From assembly GCF_900091525.1 (NCBI RefSeq), contig NZ_FMCU01000002.1, forward strand, positions 682,001 through 746,000: a DNA stretch of 64,000 nt, in the 5' to 3' direction. The DNA is from Micromonospora matsumotoense (GTDB lineage: Bacteria > Actinomycetota > Actinomycetes > Mycobacteriales > Micromonosporaceae). This document shows positions 26,151 through 34,670 of this stretch, piece by piece (the first letter of the stretch is position 1; each line of letters opens with the position of its first letter). The position numbers and the translations under genes are program-made. The notes under the pieces are model-generated. The model had not been told where the DNA came from. It saw nothing but the letters and a program-made list of their open reading frames with translations, and did no database searches.

Positions 26151-27463
26151 CCGGCAACCCGCTGGTCGCCACGCCGTCGGACGCCGGGCCCAGCGCGTGG
26201 GCCGGGATCTGGATCTGCGAGGACATCGAACTCGTCGCCCAGGGCGTCCGCACCGGCAGCTGGATCGACGGCAGCCTCGGCGTGGTCAGCGCCGGCCTGG
26301 ACGCCCTCGCCCTCGTCTCCGACCCGGTCGGCGCACTGCTCCAGTACGGCATCGCCTGGCTCATCGCACACGTCACACCCCTCAGCGAGGCCCTGGACTG
26401 GCTCGCCGGTGACCCCGCCCAGATCACCGCACACGCCCAGACGTGGCGCAACGTCGCCACCTCGCTCCGCGCGGACGCCGCCGAGCTGACCCACGCGGTC
26501 CGCACCGAGGTCGCCGGCTGGGGCGGCGATGCCGGACCCGCCTACCGGGCCTGGGCCGCCGAGCAGCACCGGGCGATCACCGGCCTCGCCCGGGGCGCCG
26601 ACACCCTCGCCGCCGCCACCGAGGGCGCCGCCGGCCTGGTCGCCGCCGTCCGGCTCCTCGTCCGCGACGCCATCGCCGCCTGCGTCTCCCGCCTCATCGT
26701 GTACGCGGGCGAACTGCTCGTCACCGGCGGGCTCGCCACACCGCTGGTGGTGGAGCAGGTGACCACGCTGGTGGGATCGTGGGCGGCGCGGATCGCCCGG
26801 CTGCTGCGCGGGCTGCTGGCCAGCCTGCGGCGGCTGCTGCCGGAACTACGCCGCCTCGGCGACCTTATCGACAAACTCAAGCAGGCGCTCCACCGGCTCG
26901 CTCGGATCGGCCCGAACGACCGGATGGGCACACGCCGCGACTGGGCTGATCCACGGGCCCGACCGATGCGCCCGAAGGAGCGACCGGATTCCTATCTCCC
27001 CGCCGGTGATCCGGTCTACCACACCGACCATTCCACAGTCGTCGGGTACGACGCCCGGACGATGCGGAACAGGGAGAAATCCCTGCCTCTCGACGGGCAC
27101 CACGACGTCGTCGTCCACGGCACCGACAAGGGCTACTTCATCCCCGGTAAGCTCTCGTCGGAGGGGGCGGACATGGACGGGAACCCGACCAGCGCAGCAC
27201 AGATCGCTACGGCGCTCAGGGACAATCCGGCCTACGACGGGGGACCGGTGCGGCTGGTGTCCTGCTACTCGGGCACGATCGATTCCGAGGTGATCAACGC
27301 CGTTCCGCTCGGGCAACAGGTCGCTGACGCGCTTGGCGTGACCGTGGTCGCGCCGACAAAGCGAGTCGGCACCGAACGGTGGGCGGCCGAACCCGAGCCG
27401 CCGGTTGTCGAAGCCGGCGGCATCTGGAGGGTCTTCGAGCCGCGACCAGAGGGCCGTCGATGA
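26147..27463 (+). CDS. ESX/WXG-type polymorphic toxin with putative clan CD peptidase-like C-terminus
   Basis: A 438-residue protein. The N-terminal 250 residues are helical, with a hydrophobic segment (about 50-75) and a WGG motif at 125-127 in a helix-turn-helix like that of WXG100/PPE-like type VII substrates. After a polar linker, the C-terminal 130 residues form a different domain. VVVHGTDKG with H324-G325 and RLVSCYSG with C373 resemble the HG and C dyad of caspase-like (clan CD) peptidases. LGQQVADALGVTVVAPTKRV follows, a pattern seen at the ends of many polymorphic toxins. A peptidase activity is inferred. The following gene, overlapping by ATGA, is the likely immunity gene. Confidence 0.7.
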   Translation: MTGNPLVATPSDAGPSAWAGIWICEDIELVAQGVRTGSWIDGSLGVVSAGLDALALVSDPVGALLQYGIAWLIAHVTPLSEALDWLAGDPAQITAHAQTWRNVATSLRADAAELTHAVRTEVAGWGGDAGPAYRAWAAEQHRAITGLARGADTLAAATEGAAGLVAAVRLLVRDAIAACVSRLIVYAGELLVTGGLATPLVVEQVTTLVGSWAARIARLLRGLLASLRRLLPELRRLGDLIDKLKQALHRLARIGPNDRMGTRRDWADPRARPMRPKERPDSYLPAGDPVYHTDHSTVVGYDARTMRNREKSLPLDGHHDVVVHGTDKGYFIPGKLSSEGADMDGNPTSAAQIATALRDNPAYDGGPVRLVSCYSGTIDSEVINAVPLGQQVADALGVTVVAPTKRVGTERWAAEPEPPVVEAGGIWRVFEPRPEGRR

Positions 27464-27876
27464 AGACAGCTGGCTTCTTCCGAGAACTCGGCCCGGACCC
27501 GGTCTCGGTCTACACCGAGAGCATCCGCACCCACCTGGCTCCACACCCGCTCCCCGACGCCGATCGGGTAGTCCAGTATCTGCGCGACGGACACGGCCTG
27601 ATCGACGTGATGGGCGCGGAGATGGACGTCCTGGGTAGTGGCCGGCATCTTGTCGGCGGAGCCTCCGTGATGACGGACGGGGAGTGGCTGTGGCGCGACG
27701 ATCTGCGGTTCTACGTGGCGACCTACCACGCACGCCTTCCTGAAGGCTTCTTGGCCACCATTCGGGCGAATGACTATCACGTTCCTGAACTGCAGGTCGA
27801 GGATCTTCGCGCGGCGGGGAAGGAAGCAATGCAAATCCTCGGTTACCACCGACCTCCCACCCCGTCACTTCATTGA
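27460..27876 (+). CDS. Probable immunity protein
   Basis: A 138-residue soluble protein with no signal or membrane segment. A central core HLVGGASVMTDGEWLWRDDLRFYVATY is followed by LPEGFLATI. Similar small proteins with TDG-x-W-x-WR-x-DL cores often follow polymorphic toxin genes. It overlaps the toxin stop by four bases (ATGA), the typical arrangement of toxin-immunity pairs. Its predicted function is to bind and block the C-terminal toxin domain in the producing cell. Its 3' end overlaps the convergent zinc-ribbon gene by 12 bp. I do not recognise a named immunity family. Confidence 0.65.
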   Translation: MKTAGFFRELGPDPVSVYTESIRTHLAPHPLPDADRVVQYLRDGHGLIDVMGAEMDVLGSGRHLVGGASVMTDGEWLWRDDLRFYVATYHARLPEGFLATIRANDYHVPELQVEDLRAAGKEAMQILGYHRPPTPSLH

Positions 27877-28893
27877 TGGCGAGCCTGACGAGGCCGGTTC
27901 AGCCTTCCCGGACGTTCCGCCGGCAGCGTTCGTAAACCGGCTGGTCACGTCGCTGCCGTCGCGGAGGTAGTCGGCGAGCCTGATCCGTACGCCGGCCCGG
28001 ACCACCTCGGTGCCCGCGCCGAACGACTCCGGCATCCGCCGGGTACGCCACCAGCGCAGTGACTCCCCCGCTGCCCGCTTCTGCCGCTTGAGGACGGCTT
28101 CCGCCGCGATGACGTCGGCGTGCCGACCCTCGACGACCTCCACCAGTTGGGCACCCGCACGCAGGTGTTGCCGTACCCGGCTCGCTCCGCCGACGCCGAA
28201 CTTCAGCAATCCGCGATGCCGCACCAGATACAGCAGGTACGGCGTGTCGCGGAGGGCGGCGAAGGTCCGGTCATCGGGCTCGGGTGGGCACTGGGCACAA
28301 CTGCGGTCGCGGACCCGTTGCCACGAGTCGCAGCGCAGGTGCAGACCCCAGGTGCCGTGCGAGAAGGGAGCCTGCCGTTCGCCGTACCACGGTAGGCCGT
28401 GGACGTCGCCGGCCAGGTCGGCCCAGCCGTCGCGGCGGTGCCGGTCGAGTTCCGCGCCGAGGGCGATCGCGGCCTGGAACTCGGCGGCGGCCCGGGTGGG
28501 GATGGTGTCGGTGTCGGCCAGGCCGGCGAAGCGGCGTACCTGGTCCGCGAGTCCGGGTTCGTCCGGCAACCGGGTCAGCAGACGTGTGCCCGCAGCGAGG
28601 CTCAGGCCGGCGGACCGCTCGTCCAGACAGATGTGACACCGGGTCCGCCAACCGGTGCGGCAGACGCGGAGGCTTCCGCAGGTGCGGCACCGGTAGAGGT
28701 CGACGCTGCGGTCCGGCAGCAGACCGAGCGGTTGCATCTGGTCGGCGACCAGGTCCGCGCACGGTCGGCAGTGGCCGAACCAGGCGGTGTCCGGGCCCCG
28801 CTGGCGGGTGTCCGCCCGACCCTCGACGGTGTCGCCGCAGTTGACGCAGATGCACCCCGTAGGCCGGCTGGGCCTGGGCTTACGCGTCGTCAT
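27865..28893 (-). CDS. Zinc-ribbon protein with GIY-YIG-like C-terminal domain
   Basis: A 342-residue protein. Residues 1-90 contain two CxxC...CxxC zinc ribbons (CICVNCG...HCRPC and YRCRTCG...TRCHIC). A third Cys group lies in the middle (RCDSW...CAQC). The C-terminal part, YLLYLVRHRGLLKFGVGGASRVRQHL followed about 20 residues later by AAEAVLKRQ, resembles the GIY-YIG nuclease core (paired aromatic strand, KxG, Arg, Glu). The match is loose and nuclease activity is inferred. It is the last gene of a five-gene minus-strand operon that also encodes a GmrSD-type nuclease and a UvrD-like helicase. It starts at ATG 28893, overlapping the preceding stop by four bases. Confidence 0.7.
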   Translation of the reverse strand: MTTRKPRPSRPTGCICVNCGDTVEGRADTRQRGPDTAWFGHCRPCADLVADQMQPLGLLPDRSVDLYRCRTCGSLRVCRTGWRTRCHICLDERSAGLSLAAGTRLLTRLPDEPGLADQVRRFAGLADTDTIPTRAAAEFQAAIALGAELDRHRRDGWADLAGDVHGLPWYGERQAPFSHGTWGLHLRCDSWQRVRDRSCAQCPPEPDDRTFAALRDTPYLLYLVRHRGLLKFGVGGASRVRQHLRAGAQLVEVVEGRHADVIAAEAVLKRQKRAAGESLRWWRTRRMPESFGAGTEVVRAGVRIRLADYLRDGSDVTSRFTNAAGGTSGKAEPASSGSPSMK

Positions 28894-29171
28894 GTGTCGG
28901 TGCCGGCGGAGCGACGGCTGTGGGTCCGGTGGGCGCGCGCCGCCTGCGCCTGCGGGGTCCCACCCCGGCCACCCTCCGTCCAGGACACCCGGCTGTACTC
29001 GTCCCAGCGCCCGTCGAGTGCGGCCGCATCGCTCTGCTCGTCCGGCGTGACGGTGCAGTAGTCGCAGCCGATCGCCCGCATCTGCATCCACACCGCATTG
29101 ACGATGTCGGCGTACTGATCTGGTCCCACGCCCCGGAGGCGTACCGTGAACTCCCGCTCGTCCTGGCTCAT
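28890..29171 (-). CDS. Small protein of unknown function (93 aa)
   Basis: A 93-residue protein starting MSQDEREFTVRLRGVG. It has a predicted alpha/beta N-terminal half (TVRLRGVG, then helix YADIVNAVWMQMRAIG) and a Cys pair in GCDYCTVTP. The C-terminal 35 residues are polar and basic. No family is recognised. It is coupled by 4-bp overlaps (ATGA) to both the preceding DUF6308 gene and the following zinc-ribbon gene, which supports that it is a real, co-translated member of the operon. A role as adaptor or DNA-binding cofactor is possible but not shown. Confidence 0.65.
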   Translation of the reverse strand: MSQDEREFTVRLRGVGPDQYADIVNAVWMQMRAIGCDYCTVTPDEQSDAAALDGRWDEYSRVSWTEGGRGGTPQAQAARAHRTHSRRSAGTDT

Positions 29172-29839
29172 GGCAGGCGGATTCCGGTGCAGGGGCTGCT
29201 GTGCGCGGGGCGGTGCCGCATCCAGAAGACCACGTCGAGGACGCGGAGCAGGCTCACCGTCTCGGGCAGGCCAGCCTTCTCGTGCAGTGCGCGGAGCCGC
29301 TGCCCCAACACGCCGTCCTCCTCGCGGAGCCTGCCGTGCAGCCACTCCCAGAAGCCGGAGCCGGTGCGATAGGCGCAGGACACCACTACGTCGTACACCG
29401 GCACCAGCTTCGGACGCTTGCGGGCGAGCAGCTTGCCGGCGATGACCCACCCGATGCCGTCCGCGTCGCGCAGCGCCCGCCACGCGGTGTCCGCAGCACC
29501 GCCCGCCACCACCAGGGGGTACGCCTCGTCGGCGCCCAGCGCGATGTCGACCGGAATCCTCGCCAGCTCGGCGGCGATCCGTTCACCGAGCGTCCCCTGC
29601 AACAGGTCGAGCGCGCACCGGGGCGGCACCCGCACATCGAGCAGTTCCACCGCGACGAGGTCTTCGGCGGTGATGGTTCCGGCCGTTTCGGGGCGGTCGC
29701 CGCCGCCACCGAGGTGTTCGAACTGGCCACCGGTGAACGCCGCGCCGCCGGTGGCCAGATAGTAACGTCGCAGGTCGGAGACCGACCGGGGGTCGTCGAG
29801 CACGGCCAGCATCTCGGCGAGAGTCAGGGGCTGGGGCAC
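29168..29839 (-). CDS. DUF6308 family protein
   Basis: A 223-residue soluble protein. The hallmark segment is IGWVIAGKLLARKRPKLVPVYDVVV (about 128-152), recalled from the DUF6308 family; the family assignment is from memory of this block. The N-terminal part includes ITAEDLVAVELLDVRVPP. The C-terminal helix has SLLRVLDVVFWMRH. The GKLLARKRPKLVPVYD block looks like the helix-hairpin-helix/base-excision style of DNA-interacting proteins, but no catalytic site is evident. It starts 16 bp after the helicase stop and overlaps the 93-aa gene by 4 bp, so it is co-transcribed with a defence-like operon. Confidence 0.7.
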   Translation of the reverse strand: MPQPLTLAEMLAVLDDPRSVSDLRRYYLATGGAAFTGGQFEHLGGGGDRPETAGTITAEDLVAVELLDVRVPPRCALDLLQGTLGERIAAELARIPVDIALGADEAYPLVVAGGAADTAWRALRDADGIGWVIAGKLLARKRPKLVPVYDVVVSCAYRTGSGFWEWLHGRLREEDGVLGQRLRALHEKAGLPETVSLLRVLDVVFWMRHRPAHSSPCTGIRLP

Positions 29840-29855
29840 ACTTCTCCTTCAGGGT

Positions 29856-32006
29856 CTAACGGTCAGTGGCGGCGAACGTCAGGTACGGGCTGGGTGTTCC
29901 GCTCCACGACGCATAGAGGTCCTCGCGGGCACGGGTGCTGGCGACGAAGAGCAGACAGCGTTCCCGGAGCAGGTCGTTGTCGTGTTGCACCTGGTCCACC
30001 TCGGCCGGCGTGACTTCCTTGGCGAAGGGGACCGCCTTGGCGTTGACACCCACCATCGCCACGCAGCGGAACTCCAGGCCCTTCATGGCGTGCATGGTGG
30101 CGAGCCGTACCCCGTCAACGTCCGCGCCCGGCTGGTCCCGTACCCAGGCGGTGGGAATGCCGGCGGCGGTCAGCTCGTCGTGCATGCCGCGCAGCGTGGT
30201 GGTGAACCGGGCGCAGACGGCGATCTCGCCGGGCCGGACGCCCTGCCCCAGCCACTCCCCCACCCGCTGTGCCAACGCCGCCCCCTCGGCCTGCGGCGTC
30301 GGGTGTCCCTGCGCCTGCGGTCGCCTGCCGTGCAGCAGCGACCGGTAGCCGGTGAGGTTGTCCTCGCCGTCGCCGCCGAGTTCGTCGACCTGTGCACCGA
30401 CGAGCACCTGGGCCGCCCAGGCGAGGATCTCCTCGGTGCTGCGGTAGTTGATGCGCAGCCGGCTGCTGCGCCCGGTGACGCTGATGCCGAGCGAGCCGAG
30501 CGACACCCGGGAGTCGTAGATCCGCTGGTGCGGGTCGCCGGTGATGAACAGGTCGTCCGGTCCGGGCGGCACGGCAGCGCGCAGCACCCGCCACTGCGCG
30601 GGGTGCAGGTCCTGCGCCTCGTCGACCACCACGTGGTCGTAACCGTGGGTGGCCCGGTCCGCGTCGGCGAGCAGGTCCGCGGCCCGTGCGCAGATCTGCA
30701 GGTACGTGGCGGAGCCTGCGGCGGTCAGCTCCGCGTGGAACATCTCGACGGCCTCCCACAGCCGGTCACGGTGCCGGGTGCCCAACGCCGAGCCCCGCCC
30801 ACGCCGGCTGGCCGCGCGGTACCCGTGCCGGCTGCGCACGTCGTGGGCGAGGATGACGTGCCGGTACTCCTGGGCGAGGAACTGTTCGGTCCAGGGCAGG
30901 GCCAGCCGGCGGCTGACCCGCCGCCACACCTGCCGCTCGTCGGGGTCACCGACGGGGGTCGGCACCCGGCCGGCGAGGGCGCGCACGGTGCGGTTGGCGA
31001 AGGCGTTCACCGTGGTCACCTCCACCCGCGACAGTTGCTTCTCGTCGTCGAGCAGCAGCGCCAGGTGTTCACGCAGCGTCGCGGCCAGGGCATTGGTGTA
31101 CGTGGTGAGTAACACCCGGTTGTCGGGCGTACGGGACAGCAGGTGCTTGACCCGGTGCAACGCCGCCACCGTCTTGCCGGTGCCGGGCCCCCCGGTCACC
31201 TGGGCCGGCCCGCCGTAGGACACCCGGTAGGCGACGCGGCGCTGCGAGGGGTGCAGGAAGACCCGCCACGCGGCGAACGGCTTGTCCAGGATCTCGGCCA
31301 GTTCGTCGGGCCGGGTGACCAGGGTGATGCGGTTGGTGGTGTTGGCGATCGCCATCGCCAGGCTTTCGCTCGGCTCGTCCGGTGCGTCGGCCGGGCGGCG
31401 TTGGGCGACCAGGTCGCGGTAGACCTCGTCCGGGGTGAACCCCTCGGCGAGGTGCTGCAACACCTCGAACTGGTCTTCGGGCAGCAGCGTCCCGAACGCC
31501 TCCAACTGTGGCTTGTCGATGATCGTGCGGACGGCCCGTAGCACCTGGTCGTCGATGCCGAGGTGCCGCAGCGCCGTGTCCGAGTGCTTGGCGAACAGCA
31601 ACGTCGGCGCCTGCGCCGCCGCCTTCTCCAACGCCGGGGTGAGCTGCTCGATGGCGACCACGTTGCGGACCTCCAGCGCCCGCGTCGCGGTGTTGACGGT
31701 GTAGAGCCGCTTCGCCGCCCAGGTGTACGCGCCGTCGTGCGGCACGACGTTGAGCAGCAGGAACGTGTCGCTGCCGTCGTCGGGGGCGAGCACCACCCCA
31801 CGCCAGAAGTCGTTGATCCGGATGGTCCGCATACGCGGGTCCCGGGCGTTGTTGACCGACTCCAGGTGCAGTCCCTTGTCCGCGTGCAGCTCGGCGATGG
31901 TGAGTTGCTGGAACTTCTCCATCGCCTTGCGTACGCCGGCCCTGACGGGCTTCTCTAGGACGTCGAAGCTGTGCCAGAAGCTGTTGGCGAAGGCGAGCTG
32001 CGGCAC
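29856..32006 (-). CDS. UvrD-like superfamily 1 helicase with RelE/ParE-like N-terminal domain
   Basis: A 716-residue protein. Residues 1-115 resemble a RelE/ParE toxin fold (WHSFDVLEKPVRAGVRKAMEKF, then RTIRINDFWRGVVLAPD and NVVPHDGAYTWAAKRL). The helicase has Walker A GGPGTGKT (272-279), Walker B VVDEAQDLHP, motif III TGDPHQRIYD, LRINYRST, MHAMKGLEFRCVAMVG and the C-terminal VASTRAREDL. Helicases of this type move 3' to 5' on single-stranded DNA. The start is taken at GTG 32006 with GGAGG 8 bp before; longer frames overlap the upstream gene. It lies 32 bp after the GmrSD-type gene. The N-terminal domain may be degenerate as a toxin. Confidence 0.85.
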   Translation of the reverse strand: MPQLAFANSFWHSFDVLEKPVRAGVRKAMEKFQQLTIAELHADKGLHLESVNNARDPRMRTIRINDFWRGVVLAPDDGSDTFLLLNVVPHDGAYTWAAKRLYTVNTATRALEVRNVVAIEQLTPALEKAAAQAPTLLFAKHSDTALRHLGIDDQVLRAVRTIIDKPQLEAFGTLLPEDQFEVLQHLAEGFTPDEVYRDLVAQRRPADAPDEPSESLAMAIANTTNRITLVTRPDELAEILDKPFAAWRVFLHPSQRRVAYRVSYGGPAQVTGGPGTGKTVAALHRVKHLLSRTPDNRVLLTTYTNALAATLREHLALLLDDEKQLSRVEVTTVNAFANRTVRALAGRVPTPVGDPDERQVWRRVSRRLALPWTEQFLAQEYRHVILAHDVRSRHGYRAASRRGRGSALGTRHRDRLWEAVEMFHAELTAAGSATYLQICARAADLLADADRATHGYDHVVVDEAQDLHPAQWRVLRAAVPPGPDDLFITGDPHQRIYDSRVSLGSLGISVTGRSSRLRINYRSTEEILAWAAQVLVGAQVDELGGDGEDNLTGYRSLLHGRRPQAQGHPTPQAEGAALAQRVGEWLGQGVRPGEIAVCARFTTTLRGMHDELTAAGIPTAWVRDQPGADVDGVRLATMHAMKGLEFRCVAMVGVNAKAVPFAKEVTPAEVDQVQHDNDLLRERCLLFVASTRAREDLYASWSGTPSPYLTFAATDR

Positions 32007-32038
32007 GGACGGGACCTCCGGGGCGGGATGCGGATCGT

Positions 32039-34573
32039 CTAGACCAGATCGGTTTCGTCGGGGGTACTGATCTGTGCCTGGTCGTAGAACCAGCGCAGAT
32101 GGTCGAGCAGTGCGTCCCGGGCCTCGGCATCGGCGAGGACCGTCAACGGGAAGTTCGGCCGCAGGGCGAGCTTGGCGGCGGCGATCTCGACACCCGGCAA
32201 CTGGTTCAACCGCTGCCGCAGTTCCTCCCGCAGGGTCACGCCGTCGAACGGCGTACGGATGCTGAGGTGCTGGAAGACGACCTCGCACTTACCACTGGGA
32301 TAGAACGTCACCGGCCAGATGTTGCCGTACTCGTGTTCCTTCTCCCGGGCCAGGAGAAAGCAGGACGTCTCGTCGCCGTCGCCGTAGCCGAGGGTGCCGC
32401 CCATGGTGGTCCACGCGTCGAGCACGACTGCGGTGGCCGTGGCGACCGCCGGCCCCTGGGACGCGGTGAGCTGTTCCATGAACCGTGAGGCGCGGTCGAC
32501 GTCGCCGCGGAAGCGGGATCGCCGCTCGGGCAGGTCGGCCGGCGTCACCCCGGCGAGCTGCGCCAACTCCTCGACGGTGATGCGCTGGGTCTGGTCGGCA
32601 CGGCCATGCTGGTCGAAGTTCACGCCCTCGGCGCGCAGCACGTCACGCGGGTCGTCGGTGCGGCCGGGTTCGAGCCACCGGAAGTTGCCCGCGACGATCC
32701 CACCGGCCTGGAGCACCCGGTGCGCGTTCAGGGTCGGATGGTTGGCCAGCCGGTTCCCCACCGGTTGCGGTGCCGTGCCGATCAGGGCGGCCAGGTCGCC
32801 GTAGGTGGTCCACGCGCCGGCCGGCAGCTCGGCGAGGGCCTTCGCCAGCACGTCCCAGGGCACCTCGGACTCGTTGCCGGTCTCCTCGGTGGGGCCGGGC
32901 CAGATGGTGACGATCCGATCAGCGAGGGCGTCGGCCCGCGCCAGGATCTCCGAGCGACCCCACCGCTGCCGGTCGGCGATGTCCCGGCTCAACTGGACAC
33001 CGCTCTTCGCCAGGGCGACCCGCTTGACGGCGAACGGCTTGTTGCTCAGCTCGGAGTTGTAGCCGGTGATAGTCAGGTTCCCCAGGGTGTGCACGAGCGC
33101 GTCGTGCGCCTCGTCGGGGGTCTCGTCCGCGTCGAGGTCGGCGGCGAGCATCCGCCGCCACTCGTCGCTGAGGGCCTGCGGCAGCACGTGTTCGATGGTC
33201 AGCTTCTCCAGCGCCACCGGCTCCTTGCTGTCGTGGGACTCCTCCAACCAGCGCAGCACCAGGCTGCGCTGGTTGGCCCGGCCGTTGAGATAGAACGGGA
33301 TGGTCCGCACCAGGGCGCGCAGACTCGCATCGGCGGCCCAGTGCTTGCGGCCCGTCGACAGGTATTTCCGCACCGCCTCGTGGACCGGCAGGTCCTGGTC
33401 CATCTCGGTGACCACGGCGAGCAGGATGCGGTTGATGTTCATGGTGCTCCGGCCGATCAGCAGCCGCCGGACGAAGAAGCTCTCCAGGTACAACATCGCG
33501 GAGGCGATCTGCGCGGAGGTCGCCGTGCCCCGGTCCCGTCGGTCGAGCAGGTGCAGCAGCACCGGGTAGACGGTGGTGGTGCCCCACGCGCTGAGCCGCT
33601 CCAACCGCTGCCGTACGCCCGGGTCCTGCTCCTCGGCGGGGTGCAGGATCACCCGCAGCAGCGCGCCGAGCCGGCTGAACCGTTGCACCTCGGCCTCGAC
33701 GTCCGCTTCGGTGTGCAGCTTTTCGAGCCGGGCCTGCTGGGACGAGTAGGTGTCGGTCTGCTTGACCTTCGGGTCACGGTGGACCAGGTCGAGCCAGAAG
33801 AGCAGGACCAGCTCCGTCGGGGTGAACCGCTGCTGCAGCGGCAACCAGAGCGACTCGTAGACGGCCTGCCCCCGGTGGGGCAGTCGCATGAAGATGTAGT
33901 TGCGCAGCAGGTCGGCCTGGGTGAGCGTCAGCCCGGTGTTGTTCAGCGACTCGAAGATCCGGTAGACGTTGTCACCGGGCTTGGCGGTGATCGCCACCAG
34001 CGCCAGGCCGGTGACGACGGCACTCTCGATCTGCTCGATGGCGATCGGCTCCTCGGCGGTGCCGAGGGTGGTCAGCGCCTTGGCGAAGAACTGGTACGCC
34101 CGCCCCACCGGGTTGTCTCCGCCGACGTGCGGCGTCGACTTCACGCAGGCCGTGTAGGCGTCCCGGTCGGCCTGGGTGGGGACCAGCTTCAACCAGCGCT
34201 GCTCCTCGAACGGGTTGGTCAGGTACTGCTGATCGAGCCGGAGCCGGTGTTTCGGGCTCTCGTGCTCGGCCCGGTGGTCGCGGATGGCGCAGAGCAGGAT
34301 GGTCAGGGTGGTGAGCCGCTGCTGGCCGTCCACCACCAGGTACTCGGCGACGCCGACCGGACCCATGGCTGGGCTGGGCGCGAGCACCAGCGAGCCGATG
34401 AAATGGGTGGCGGCCGGGTGGTCGGCCCGGTCCCTGGCGAGCTGGCAGACGTCGTCCCAGATCCGGGCGAACTGAAGCTCGGTCCACGAATAGGTCCGCT
34501 GGTAGAGCGGCACGAGGTATTGCCTCGTGCCCTCCAGCAGACCCTGCAACGTGGTTTCGTGCGCCGCGACCAT
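32039..34573 (-). CDS. GmrSD-type (DUF262/DUF1524) restriction protein fused to an alkyltransferase-like domain
   Basis: An 844-residue fusion. The DUF262 half has PLYQRTYSW (22-30), VVDGQQRLTTL with DGQQR (82-86), and ESLNNTGLTLTQAD. The DUF1524 HNH-type half has IEHVLPQAL (460-468) and LGNLTITGYN...LSNKPF. Residues 571-657 match the DNA-binding domain of O6-alkylguanine transferases (VPWDVLAKAL, AGAWTTYGDLAALIGTAPQPVGNRL, DPRDVLRAEGVNF). The acceptor PCHR motif is replaced by NAHR, as in alkyltransferase-like proteins. A C-terminal unknown domain of about 170 residues follows. GmrSD enzymes cut modified phage DNA. It is the first gene of the five-gene operon; start ATG 34573. Confidence 0.87.
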   Translation of the reverse strand: MVAAHETTLQGLLEGTRQYLVPLYQRTYSWTELQFARIWDDVCQLARDRADHPAATHFIGSLVLAPSPAMGPVGVAEYLVVDGQQRLTTLTILLCAIRDHRAEHESPKHRLRLDQQYLTNPFEEQRWLKLVPTQADRDAYTACVKSTPHVGGDNPVGRAYQFFAKALTTLGTAEEPIAIEQIESAVVTGLALVAITAKPGDNVYRIFESLNNTGLTLTQADLLRNYIFMRLPHRGQAVYESLWLPLQQRFTPTELVLLFWLDLVHRDPKVKQTDTYSSQQARLEKLHTEADVEAEVQRFSRLGALLRVILHPAEEQDPGVRQRLERLSAWGTTTVYPVLLHLLDRRDRGTATSAQIASAMLYLESFFVRRLLIGRSTMNINRILLAVVTEMDQDLPVHEAVRKYLSTGRKHWAADASLRALVRTIPFYLNGRANQRSLVLRWLEESHDSKEPVALEKLTIEHVLPQALSDEWRRMLAADLDADETPDEAHDALVHTLGNLTITGYNSELSNKPFAVKRVALAKSGVQLSRDIADRQRWGRSEILARADALADRIVTIWPGPTEETGNESEVPWDVLAKALAELPAGAWTTYGDLAALIGTAPQPVGNRLANHPTLNAHRVLQAGGIVAGNFRWLEPGRTDDPRDVLRAEGVNFDQHGRADQTQRITVEELAQLAGVTPADLPERRSRFRGDVDRASRFMEQLTASQGPAVATATAVVLDAWTTMGGTLGYGDGDETSCFLLAREKEHEYGNIWPVTFYPSGKCEVVFQHLSIRTPFDGVTLREELRQRLNQLPGVEIAAAKLALRPNFPLTVLADAEARDALLDHLRWFYDQAQISTPDETDLV

Positions 34574-34670
34574 TCCGCCCCCGTCCCTTTCGGACCCACC
34601 CTGAGCCGGCAAGACAACCAGACCGAGGACCGACGGGGCAAACACGGATCTCCGCGATCTGTGCGTGCCG

